Shown here piece by piece: positions 51,442-59,267 of a DNA stretch of 64,000 nt. The stretch covers positions 128,556 to 192,555 of the forward strand of contig NZ_JAPFGB010000013.1 in assembly GCF_026241095.1 (NCBI RefSeq), read 5' to 3'. Under the pieces are notes generated by a model. It worked only from the letters and a program-made list of their open reading frames with translations. It made no database searches and had not been told where the DNA came from. The stretch is from Saccharopolyspora sp. NFXS83 (lineage in GTDB: Bacteria; Actinomycetota; Actinomycetes; Mycobacteriales; Pseudonocardiaceae). Both the position numbers and the translations under genes were made by a program. Positions within the stretch are counted from its first letter, which is position 1. Every line of letters starts with the position of its first letter.

Positions 51442-51792
51442 CTTTGACCGTCCCTTTCCTCAAGGCCCGCACTGCGGGTCCCTGGGCGTTATGCGACGTC
51501 TTGCGCTTGCCAGGGTCGCACGCCCCGGCGCCGCCCAGGAGCCCTCGACGACACACGTCACAGCTCGGCGGAGGCCGCCGGGGCGGCTGCGAGACCGGTG
51601 TTGCATCGATGCATCGGCGTTGCGCCCAGTGGAGCCAGGTGGTGGCAACCGAACGCAGCAGGCAGCGGCGTCCGTACGCACCTTCAGCCCAGCGCGTTGG
51701 GCCCTCCGGGTCAAGTCAAGATCATCTACTGGACCTGGTTCGGGCATTTTGCCTAGCCTGATCGCGTTGCAACGCACCAAAGAGGGAGCAGC
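51442..51792. other. Divergent promoter region between panB and a P450 gene
   Basis: No gene is supported in these 351 bases. A perfect palindrome TGCATCGATGCA lies at 51602-51613, with a related GTTGC...GCAAC arrangement nearby. A TAGCCT about 40 bases before the P450 start could be a -10 element. Open frames here are shadows. Confidence 0.3.
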
Positions 51793-53007
51793 ATGACCGC
51801 GGCCAAAGAAGCTCCAGACATCTTGTCCCCGGAATTCGCCATCGATCCGAACCCGTCCTACCAAGTGCTGCGAGATGATTTCCCCCTGCTCTGGCACGAA
51901 GCGACCCAGAGCTACATCGTGTCGCGCTACGCGGACGTGAAGCGGGCGTTCCGCGAACCGGTCTTCACCACTCAGAACTACGACTGGCAGCTCGAACCCG
52001 TGCACGGCCGCACCATCCTGCAGCTGGACGGCAGGGAGCACGCCGTCCGCCGCGCGCTGGTCGCTCCGGCGTTCCGCGGCAGCGAACTGCACGAGAAGTT
52101 CCTGCCGGTGATCGAGCGGAACTCCCGGGCGTTGATCGACCGGTTCCGCGGCACCGGGAGCGTGGACCTCGTCGCCGACTACGCGACCAAGTTCCCGATC
52201 AACGTGATCGCCGACATGCTGGGGCTGCGGGAGGAGGATCGCGGCCGGTTCCAGGGCTGGTACACGGCGATCATCGCGTTCCTCGGCAACCTGAGCCAGG
52301 ACCCGGACGTCGTCGAGGCGGGCGTGCGGACCCGCACCGAGTTCGCCGAGTACATGATCCCGGTGATCCAGGACCGCCGCGCGAACCTGGGCGACGACCT
52401 GCTCTCCACGTTGTGCACCGCGGAGATCGACGGCACCCAGATGAGCGACGAGGACATCAAGGCGTTCTGCAGCCTGCTGCTCGCCGCGGGCGGGGAGACC
52501 ACGGACAAGGCCATCGCAGCCCTGTTCCTGAACCTGCTGCAGCACCCGGACCAGTTCGCCGCGGTGCAGGCCGACCGCGATCTGATCCCGCAGGCCTTCG
52601 CCGAGACGCTGCGCTTCTCCCCGCCGGTGCACATGATCATGCGCCAGCCCGCGGAGGACGTTGAGCTCAGCGGTGGCGTGGTGCCCAAGGGCAGCACGGT
52701 GACCTGCCTGATCGGGGCGGCGAACCGGGACGACGGGCACTACTCGCACCCGGACCGCTTCGACGTGTTCCGGGAGGACCTGCCCGCGCGCACGGCGTTC
52801 ACGGCCGCCGCAGACCACCTCTCGTTCGCCCTGGGCAGGCATTTCTGCGTCGGCGCCCTGCTGGCGAAGTCCGAGATCGAGGTCGGCATCAACGACCTGC
52901 TCGACGCGATGCCGGACGCCGAGTTGGCCCCCGGCTTCGACCCCGTCGAACAGGGCGTGTTCACCCGAGGCCCGCAATCGGTCCCGGTCCGCTTCACCCC
53001 CAACTGA
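51793..53007 (+). CDS. Cytochrome P450 (canonical motifs)
   Basis: A 404-residue soluble bacterial P450 starting after GAGGGAGCAGC. The I-helix carries AAGGETTDK, with the acid-alcohol pair. The K-helix carries the ETLR of EXXR, followed by FSPPVHMIMR. The heme loop is FALGRHFCVG, with Cys352 as axial ligand. All catalytic elements are intact, unlike the two P450s of the neighbouring conservon. No ferredoxin gene is adjacent. Substrate and CYP family are unknown. The first gene of its own unit, it ends ahead of a structured repeat. Confidence 0.93.
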   Translation: MTAAKEAPDILSPEFAIDPNPSYQVLRDDFPLLWHEATQSYIVSRYADVKRAFREPVFTTQNYDWQLEPVHGRTILQLDGREHAVRRALVAPAFRGSELHEKFLPVIERNSRALIDRFRGTGSVDLVADYATKFPINVIADMLGLREEDRGRFQGWYTAIIAFLGNLSQDPDVVEAGVRTRTEFAEYMIPVIQDRRANLGDDLLSTLCTAEIDGTQMSDEDIKAFCSLLLAAGGETTDKAIAALFLNLLQHPDQFAAVQADRDLIPQAFAETLRFSPPVHMIMRQPAEDVELSGGVVPKGSTVTCLIGAANRDDGHYSHPDRFDVFREDLPARTAFTAAADHLSFALGRHFCVGALLAKSEIEVGINDLLDAMPDAELAPGFDPVEQGVFTRGPQSVPVRFTPN

Positions 53008-53029
53008 CCGAAGCCCCAACACCGGCGAA

Positions 53030-53240
53030 GCCTGCCTCGAAGCGAAGCCGTGCAGTAGGGCGGGCGGAGCCACGCCTGCCTTGCGGCCGTAGGCCGTGCT
53101 TGTATGCGCGAAGCGCATGGCCCACGTCGAAAAGCCGGTCACCGGCGGGTTCTGAGCGGTCTTCTCGCGAGGACAGCAATTTTGCGTGTGGGGAGCCACT
53201 CGGAAAATTGATCCCGCAGCGAGAAGACCGCTCAGGTTCC
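53030..53240 (+). repeat. Structured intergenic repeat, copy 3
   Basis: A small hairpin ATGCGC-GAA-GCGCAT (53104-53118) is followed by the outer stem GAGCGGTCTTCTCGC (53154-53168) with GCGAGAAGACCGCTC (53219-53233), the second stem CAATTTT (53177-53183) with AAAATTG (53204-53210), and an apical GTGG-GGAG-CCAC. Compared with copies 1 and 2, many stem positions are changed on both strands so that pairing is kept. It lies between convergent P450 genes. Confidence 0.88.
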
Positions 53241-53270
53241 GCTACCCGCCCCCTACGCAGAACGACCGGC

Positions 53271-54533
53271 TCAAGACCCGACCGTGTAACTAGGGCTGAA
53301 CTGCACCGGTAGTGCGGCGAGCCCGCGCATCCACACCGAGGGCAGCCACACCAGCGCGTCCGGGTTGGCGGCGAGCGCCACGTCCGGCAGCCGGTCCAGC
53401 AGCACTTCGATGGCGATGCGGGAGATCACCGCGCCGATCTCGGGGCCGGGGTGCGGGCAGCCGTGCTCGCCGTGCCCGAAGGACATGTGCGCGTTGTTGC
53501 CGATGGAGTCGGAGTACGCGTCCGGCCGCACCTGCGGGTCGGTGTTGGCGGCGGCGAAACCGAGCACCAGCATGTCGCCGGTGTGGATGCGCTGACCGCC
53601 GAGCTCCGTCTCGCGGGAGGCGAACCGGCCGATGAAGTTCTGCGTCGGCGTGTCCTCCCAGAGCACCTCGTTGAGCGCCTGGCCGATGGAGCGGCGACCG
53701 CCGGCGAGCGTGACCGCGAAGCGCTCGTCGGTGAGCATCAGCCGGATCGCGTTGCCGATCCAGTACGCCACCGGCTGCTGCGCCGCGGTGAGCACCACCA
53801 GGAGGTCCTGCAGGATCTCTTCCTCGGTCATGCCCGCCGGGTGCACCAGCAGCCGCGAGGGCAGGTCCGCCCCGGGGTTCTCCTTCTTGCGCTGCACCAG
53901 CCGCTGCATCCGCTCCTGGATGCGCTGGTAGGCGCCGACCCCGTCGTCGCTGGCGACGGTGTCGGTGAGGTCCTGGCCCAGCTGCGCGGCCTCGTCGTCA
54001 CCGAGCCCGTACAGCCGCGCCATCACGCGCAGCGGCATCGGGTGCGCGAACTGCGCCATCAGGTCGGCTTCGCCGGTGCCCGCGAACGAGTCGATCAGCT
54101 CGTCGGCGATCTGCTCGCAGATGCCGCGCAGCTCGAACTGGTCGACTTCGTCGAGGGAGTCGCCGATGGCTCCGGTGCGACGCTGGTGCTCGGCGCCCTC
54201 GGTGAACATCAGCGAGGGCTGGTAGCCGACGAACGCCATCAGGCCCCAGTTCTCCGGTACGCGGTCCCACGCGTTCCAGCGCCGGGTGTCGCGCGCGAAC
54301 AGCTCCGGGTTGCTCTCCACCTGGTGGATCTCCCGGTAGCCGAGCACGAGCCAGGCGGGCACGTCGCCTTCGAGCCGCACCGGTGCGACCGGGCCGTACT
54401 CGTTGCGCATCTGCCGGTACAGCTGCGCCGGGTTCTGCTGGAACCGCGGGCCGTGCATGGCGATGGGTTCCTTGCCCATCGGGCAGCCCTGGGTGGTGGG
54501 ATCGGTGGTCGGCCAGATGTCTGGATTGGTCAT
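53271..54533 (-). CDS. Conservon cytochrome P450 lacking EXXR (CYP157-like, CvnF position)
   Basis: ATG 54533 (MTNPDIWPTTDPTTQGCPMG) gives 420 residues. The overall fold is P450, and the heme Cys359 is present in SFGHGEHGCPHPG, but other hallmarks are missing. The K-helix reads NEVLWEDTP, with Trp in place of the Arg of EXXR. The I-helix reads LTAAQQPVAYW, without the acid-Thr pair. Loss of EXXR is known for CYP157 enzymes of Streptomyces conservons. The gene is a close paralogue of the next P450, with which it shares the NEVLWEDTPTQN segment. It lies at the 3' end of the conservon. Confidence 0.88.
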   Translation of the reverse strand: MTNPDIWPTTDPTTQGCPMGKEPIAMHGPRFQQNPAQLYRQMRNEYGPVAPVRLEGDVPAWLVLGYREIHQVESNPELFARDTRRWNAWDRVPENWGLMAFVGYQPSLMFTEGAEHQRRTGAIGDSLDEVDQFELRGICEQIADELIDSFAGTGEADLMAQFAHPMPLRVMARLYGLGDDEAAQLGQDLTDTVASDDGVGAYQRIQERMQRLVQRKKENPGADLPSRLLVHPAGMTEEEILQDLLVVLTAAQQPVAYWIGNAIRLMLTDERFAVTLAGGRRSIGQALNEVLWEDTPTQNFIGRFASRETELGGQRIHTGDMLVLGFAAANTDPQVRPDAYSDSIGNNAHMSFGHGEHGCPHPGPEIGAVISRIAIEVLLDRLPDVALAANPDALVWLPSVWMRGLAALPVQFSPSYTVGS

Positions 54534-54720
54534 AGGGAATGAAGCTCCCGAGTTTCCGTTCGGACAGGGAGTAACGACCTGGCGACCGATGCACATCCGG
54601 ACGCGGTGTCGGCCGGGTCCGGCTGCGGTCGGATCACCGGATGTCGCCAGGTGACGTCGGCACGCCCGGCCGCTGGCGGCGCGGAATCGTTGCCGACGAC
54701 GGATGACGGCATCCCGGCGG

Positions 54721-54768
54721 GTCACCAGGAAGCAGGCGGGCGACCGGGGAGGCCGCCCGCCTGGTGAC
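54721..54768 (-). terminator. Strong hairpin between the two conservon P450 genes
   Basis: GTCACCA (54721-54727) pairs with TGGTGAC at the far end, and inside it GGCGGGCG pairs with CGCCCGCC, giving about 15 base pairs broken by one bulge. It sits in the 264-base gap downstream of the first P450 on the minus strand. It may end or attenuate the operon before the second P450. Confidence 0.5.
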
Positions 54769-54797
54769 GGCGGGCGGGCCCGTCGTCGCATGTCTCT

Positions 54798-56066
54798 CTA
54801 GTCGCCGATGATGTAGCTGGGGCTGAATTCGACGGGCAGGGCCAGCAGCCCGCGCATCCACACCGAGGGCACCCACTCCAACTGGTTCGGCGGTACCGAC
54901 AGCCCGACGTCGGGCAGCCGGTCCAGCAGCACCTCGATGGCGGCGCGGGCCATCGTCTCGGCCAGCTGCGGTGCCGGGTAGGGGCAGCCGCGGTCACCGG
55001 TGCCGAAGGACAGGAACGCGTTGTTGCCGATGGAGTCCGCGTAGGACTCCGGTCGTATCCGCGGGTCGGTGTTGCCCGCCGCGAGTCCCAGCACGAGCAT
55101 GTCCCCGGCTCGGATCTGCCGGTCGCCGAGTTCGGTGTCCCGGGTGGCGAACCGGCCGATGTAGTTCTGGGTGGGGGTGTCCTCCCAGAGCACTTCGTTG
55201 AGCGCGTGCCCGACCGAACGCCGCCCCCCGGTGAGGGTGACGGCGAAGCGCTCGTCGGTGAGCATCAGCCGGAGCGCGTTGCCGATCCAATGAGCCACCG
55301 TCTGCTGCCCCGCGGTCAGGGCCGTGACGAGGTCCTGGGTGAGCGCTTCCTCGGGCAGCTCCGGGCCGCCCTCCAGCCACCGGCTGGTGAGGTCCGGTCC
55401 CGGCAGTTCCCGCTTGCGCCGGATCAACCGCCGGATCCGGTTCACGATGCGCTGGTGCGCAGCCGAGCTGTCGCCGTCTCCCACCGAAGCGACCAAGTCC
55501 TCGAGCAGGATCGGGGAGTCGTCCCGCGGCACTCCGCACACCCACGCCAGCACGAACAGCGGGAGTTGGTATGCGAACTGCGAGATGAGGTCCGCCGAAC
55601 CGGTGGTCGCGAACCCGTCGATCAACCGATCGGCGGTGGTCTCGCAGTACCTCTGCAGCTCGAACTGGTCGATGACGCCGAGCGCGTCTCCGAAGATCCC
55701 GATCCGGTGCCGGTACTCGTCGCCTTCCGCGAACGCCATCGTCGGCTGGTACCGCACGAAGGGGTTCAGCGACCAGTCCTGCGGGACCTGGTCCCACGCG
55801 TTCCAGCGCCTGGAGTCGCGGGCGAACAGGTCCGGATTGCCGCAGACCTGGTTGATCTCGCGGTAATCACCGACGAACCAGGCGTGCACGCCGCCTTCGA
55901 GCACGATCGGGGCGACCGGGCCGTACTGCGCCCGAATCGCCCGGTACAGCTCGGCCGGGTCCTGGTGGAACCGGGGCCCGAACAGTTCGATCGCGTCGGT
56001 CCGGATCCGGCGGGCCTCCTGGTCGCTCTGCGGCCAGGCTTCGGTGATGGGATCGGGCGAACTCAC
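54798..56066 (-). CDS. Conservon cytochrome P450 lacking EXXR (CYP157-like, CvnE position)
   Basis: A GTG at 56066 overlaps the cvnD stop (GTGA) and gives 422 residues (VSSPDPITEAWPQSDQEARR). Heme ligand Cys361 lies in SFGTGDRGCPYPAP. As in its paralogue, the K-helix is NEVLWEDTP (no EXXR) and the I-helix is LTAGQQTVAHW, lacking the usual acid-Thr pair. The two proteins align along their whole length, indicating a tandem duplication. Coupling to cvnD links it to the conservon's G-protein-like signalling set. Its substrate or partner is unknown. Confidence 0.9.
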   Translation of the reverse strand: MSSPDPITEAWPQSDQEARRIRTDAIELFGPRFHQDPAELYRAIRAQYGPVAPIVLEGGVHAWFVGDYREINQVCGNPDLFARDSRRWNAWDQVPQDWSLNPFVRYQPTMAFAEGDEYRHRIGIFGDALGVIDQFELQRYCETTADRLIDGFATTGSADLISQFAYQLPLFVLAWVCGVPRDDSPILLEDLVASVGDGDSSAAHQRIVNRIRRLIRRKRELPGPDLTSRWLEGGPELPEEALTQDLVTALTAGQQTVAHWIGNALRLMLTDERFAVTLTGGRRSVGHALNEVLWEDTPTQNYIGRFATRDTELGDRQIRAGDMLVLGLAAGNTDPRIRPESYADSIGNNAFLSFGTGDRGCPYPAPQLAETMARAAIEVLLDRLPDVGLSVPPNQLEWVPSVWMRGLLALPVEFSPSYIIGD

Positions 56067-56671
56067 GATCTGGCCCCCTGCGGGGCCGTGGCCAGCGCGT
56101 AGAGGTGGTTCACCAGGGTGATCAGCACGTGCTTGCTGGACGCGCGGTCCCGCGCGTCGCAGTCGATCAGCGGGATGTCCTCCGGCAGCGACAACGCGTT
56201 GCGCACGTCCTCGAGGGGGTGGTCCTGGGCGTCGAAGTTGTTGCGCGCGACGATGAACGGCATCCCGTGGTGTTCGAGCCGGTCGATGGCGTACCAGGAG
56301 TCCTCCAGCCGCCGGGTGTCGACGAGCACGACGGCGCCCAGCGTTCCGGAGAACAACCGGTCCCACAGGAACCAGAACCGCTGCTGACCGGGCGCGCCGA
56401 ACAGGTACAGCACCCGCTCGGCGTCGAGGCTGATGCGGCCGAAGTCGAACGCGACCGTCGTCGTGGTCTTCTCCCGGACCGCGCTGGCGTCGTCGACGCC
56501 GAGGCTCGCCTGGGTCATGGTCTCTTCGGTGCTCAGCGGACGGATCTCGCTGACCGACCGGACCATGGTGGTCTTGCCCACCCCGAAGCCGCCCACGATG
56601 ACGATCTTGAGCCCGTCGCTGGCGGTGCTGCGCAGCGGTGCGCTCGTGGGGTCAGAGGTTGTGGAGTCCAA
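56063..56671 (-). CDS. cvnD: Conservon GTPase-like ATP/GTP-binding protein (CvnD)
   Basis: A 202-residue protein overlapping cvnC by 20 bases. The P-loop GGFGVGKTT lies at residues 27-35. The switch-II position reads LFGAPGQQRFWFLWD, and the base-recognition motif, normally NKxD, reads NNFD in IVARNNFDAQD. The tail is C-DARDRASSKHVLITLVNHLYALA. This is the small G-protein-like member of conservons, acting with the CvnA kinase-like sensor and the roadblock protein CvnB at the membrane. Confidence 0.94.
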   Translation of the reverse strand: MDSTTSDPTSAPLRSTASDGLKIVIVGGFGVGKTTMVRSVSEIRPLSTEETMTQASLGVDDASAVREKTTTTVAFDFGRISLDAERVLYLFGAPGQQRFWFLWDRLFSGTLGAVVLVDTRRLEDSWYAIDRLEHHGMPFIVARNNFDAQDHPLEDVRNALSLPEDIPLIDCDARDRASSKHVLITLVNHLYALATAPQGARS

Positions 56672-57017
56672 CGAGAACCTGCTTCAAGATGTCGGGATCG
56701 GGCAGTTGCGCCTTCTTGCTCGCCGGCGCGGAAGTGGGGTGTCGTGCGGTGATCCGGTTCGTGTCGAGCAGGTCGCAGAGCAGGATCTTCACCACTCCGA
56801 CGGGCATGCCCAGGTGCGAGGAGATCTCCACGACCGCCATCGGTTGCCTGCACAGCTGCAGGATCCGGATGTGCTCGGACTGCATGCCCGGCGCCGGGTC
56901 GCACTCGCTGACGATGAGCGTGACCAGGTCCAGGGATTCTTCGTCCGTGCTGCTGCGTCCCCCGGTGACGGTGTAGAGCCGGTCCGGATCTTCGTTGTCG
57001 AGGGGCCGCCAGATCAT
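56652..57017 (-). CDS. cvnC: Conservon DUF742 protein (CvnC)
   Basis: A 121-residue DUF742 protein, start overlapping the cvnB stop in ATGA. Conserved stretches are RLYTVTGGRS, HIRILQLCRQPMAVVEISSHLGMPVGVVKILLCDLLDTNRI and PDPDILKQVLVGLHNL. The middle stretch is a helix-turn-helix-like motif, and the C-terminal one is the usual family ending. It links the sensor and the GTPase in conservons; its biochemical task is not defined. Confidence 0.94.
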   Translation of the reverse strand: MIWRPLDNEDPDRLYTVTGGRSSTDEESLDLVTLIVSECDPAPGMQSEHIRILQLCRQPMAVVEISSHLGMPVGVVKILLCDLLDTNRITARHPTSAPASKKAQLPDPDILKQVLVGLHNL

Positions 57018-57427
57018 GACAACCCGCTCGGCTGGGCTTGGCGGGGCGGAGCGCTGAGGTACTCGCCGATCTGCTCGACGAGCTCGTTCATGTTGTGCCC
57101 GATGACGCCGACGTCGGAGTCCTCGTCGGCGAGCACGGCCAGGTGCGCGCCTTCACCGGCTTCGACGATGAACAGCAGGCCGCCGTGGAACTCGGTCATG
57201 GACTGCCGGACACCGCCGCTGCCGTCGCCGAATTCGACGGACGCCCCGTAGGAGAGGCTCTGGATGCCGGAGGCGATCGCGGCGAGCTGGTCGGCCTGGT
57301 CGATGGTCAGCCCCGGGGAGTGGCAGACCTTCAGCCCGTCCTTGGACAGCACGACGGCGTGCTTGGCGCCAGGAGTGCGTCCCAGCAGGTTCTCCAGCAA
57401 CCAGTCGAGATTGTGGTCGTTGGTCAT
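57014..57427 (-). CDS. cvnB: Conservon roadblock/LC7 protein (CvnB)
   Basis: ATG 57427 (MTNDHNLDWLLENLLGRTPGAKHAVVLSKDGLKV) gives 137 residues; a longer frame to 57472 lacks family support. It is a typical single roadblock/LC7 domain, ending with FIVEAGEGAHLAVLADEDSDVGVIGHNMNELVEQIGEYL. These proteins act as regulators of small GTPases, and CvnB pairs with CvnD. It lies 66 bases after cvnA in the same direction. Confidence 0.94.
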   Translation of the reverse strand: MTNDHNLDWLLENLLGRTPGAKHAVVLSKDGLKVCHSPGLTIDQADQLAAIASGIQSLSYGASVEFGDGSGGVRQSMTEFHGGLLFIVEAGEGAHLAVLADEDSDVGVIGHNMNELVEQIGEYLSAPPRQAQPSGLS

Positions 57428-57493
57428 CAGGGTTTCGGGGTACCCGCGTGGCCGGGTGGCCCCTGCCTCCATTCTTTCTCGTCGGCAGACTTG

Positions 57494-58945
57494 TCAGCGC
57501 GCGTCGTCGGACTGCGAGCCGTCGCTGGGTCGGCTCGCCTGCCGGAACGCGCCGAATCGGGCGCCCGCGTTCGGTCGGGGCCGTGCGGGTGCGGGTGGTT
57601 GCTGCTGGGTGTTGTCGTCGTCGGAGCCGGACACCAACGACGGGGACGCCGCGGCCAGCGTTTCGCCGCGGCGGCGCTTCGGGAGGTTCTGCAAGGTCGC
57701 CTCCGAGTTCTCGGCGGGTGCCGCGGGCTTCTCGTTGAGGTCCTGCCGGGTGAGCGTGCCGGTCGCGGTGGCGGTACCCGCCGACGTCACCGAGCTGAGC
57801 TGCGCGGGCTGCGCCGCGCCCACGGTGCGGCTCGGGAGGGTGAACTCCTCCTGCTTGCGCGGCTGGGTGATCAGCTTGCGCGGGATCATCACGACGACTC
57901 CGGTGCCGCCGCGCGAGGACGGCCGGAACGACACGGTCAGCCCGTGCTTCCTGGCGAGGCAGCCGACGACGGCGAGGCCGAGCCGGGTGCCGTTGAGCGT
58001 GGTGAGGTCCAGGGGTTCGGTGCCGACGGCGTGCACGGCGCGCTTCATCGCCGCTTCGCTCATGACCAGGCCGCCGTCTTCGATCGTGACGATGACGCCG
58101 GAGTGGACTTCCTCCACGTAGACGTGCGCGAGTTCGGACGGCGGGGAGAAGCTGGTGGCGTTGTCCATCAGCTCGGCCAGCGCGTGCATGACGCCTTCGG
58201 CGGCGTAGCCGACGATGGCGACGGTGCTGGTGGAGTGCAGCCGGACCCGCTTGTAGGCGGCGATGCGGCCGACGGAGCCGCGCAGGATGCTCTCCATCTT
58301 GATCGGCTTGGTCCAGCGGCGGCCGGACCGGGCGCCGGTGAGCACCGCGATGCTGTCCGCGAGGCGACCGGCCTGCGCGGTGGTGTGGTCGAGTTCGAGC
58401 AGGTCGCCCAGCACCGATTCGTCGTGGCGCTCCTCCATTTCGCGGAGGCTGGCGAGCATGTTCGTCGACAGCGCCTGCATCCGGCCCGCGGCGTTGGCGC
58501 AGGCGAGCATGGCGGCGGCGCGGGCGCGTTCACCCTGGCCGATCTCCTGGCCGAGGGCGCGCAGGATGCGCTGGTGCGTGGGATTGCGCGGGTGGTCGAT
58601 CTCGCCGAGCGCGGTGTCCACGGAGGATCCGGCGCGCAGCCGGGTGACCAGTGCGGGGAGGGTTTCGTCGGCGAGCTTCGCCGTGGCACCGTCGGCCTTC
58701 TCGGCGCGGGTGCGGTAGAAGGTGGCGTTCTGCAGGCCCCAGCTGGCTAACGCGAACGCGATGCTGATCAGGGCTGCGGCGATGCCGGTGCTCCAGGCGA
58801 CGAGCACGGTGGCCGAGTCGGGGCTCGCGACGGCGGCCCAGGTGCTCAGCGCCGCGGTCACGACCCCGGAGATCAGCAATACCAGCAGGGCTCGGGCCAG
58901 GTGGCGGCGTTTGGCCGCGGATTGGGTGTGGGTGGGTGCTGACAT
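57494..58945 (-). CDS. cvnA: Conservon sensor histidine kinase-like protein (CvnA)
   Basis: ATG 58945 gives 483 residues. Two membrane helices lie near the N-terminus (about 18-40 and 47-70). A dimerisation region with MEERHDESVLGDLLELDHTTAQAGRLADSI, holding the candidate His near the kinase H-box, precedes the HATPase domain (N-box ELMDNATSFSPP, then VTIEDGGLVMS and GTRLGLAVVGCLARKHG). A long low-complexity tail, rich in A, P, Q and S, follows. It heads the cvnABCD-P450-P450 operon, and probably senses an envelope signal. Confidence 0.93.
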   Translation of the reverse strand: MSAPTHTQSAAKRRHLARALLVLLISGVVTAALSTWAAVASPDSATVLVAWSTGIAAALISIAFALASWGLQNATFYRTRAEKADGATAKLADETLPALVTRLRAGSSVDTALGEIDHPRNPTHQRILRALGQEIGQGERARAAAMLACANAAGRMQALSTNMLASLREMEERHDESVLGDLLELDHTTAQAGRLADSIAVLTGARSGRRWTKPIKMESILRGSVGRIAAYKRVRLHSTSTVAIVGYAAEGVMHALAELMDNATSFSPPSELAHVYVEEVHSGVIVTIEDGGLVMSEAAMKRAVHAVGTEPLDLTTLNGTRLGLAVVGCLARKHGLTVSFRPSSRGGTGVVVMIPRKLITQPRKQEEFTLPSRTVGAAQPAQLSSVTSAGTATATGTLTRQDLNEKPAAPAENSEATLQNLPKRRRGETLAAASPSLVSGSDDDNTQQQPPAPARPRPNAGARFGAFRQASRPSDGSQSDDAR

Positions 58946-59267
58946 CAATCAGGTCCTCGTCGCGGTCGGTGGCACTGGCCTGCGCACCGCGGGCCCTCGG
59001 CGGTGCGGCGGGGGAGTCGGGCGGGGAGGTTTTCGGACGGGCCGACACCCGGCCACCCCTGATTCGACTTGCTCGGTGAAATCCCGCTGATCTCCCCTGG
59101 GCTCGCGATGCTACTCACTCTCCGGGGGCTGAAAACACCGGTAGGTGATCTCGGCTGGTGGAGTGCGTGTCCCGGTTGTGGGCGCGGTGCATTGCGGGCA
59201 GCGATCGTCATTCCACCGGGTATCGGGATGCGCGACTTCCGGGTGATTTCGGTTCCGCATCCGGTGC
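58946..59267. other. Upstream region of the conservon operon
   Basis: The 322 bases between cvnA and the convergently placed end of the lipoprotein gene hold the conservon promoter, but no clear promoter boxes, repeats or genes were recognised. Confidence 0.3.
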
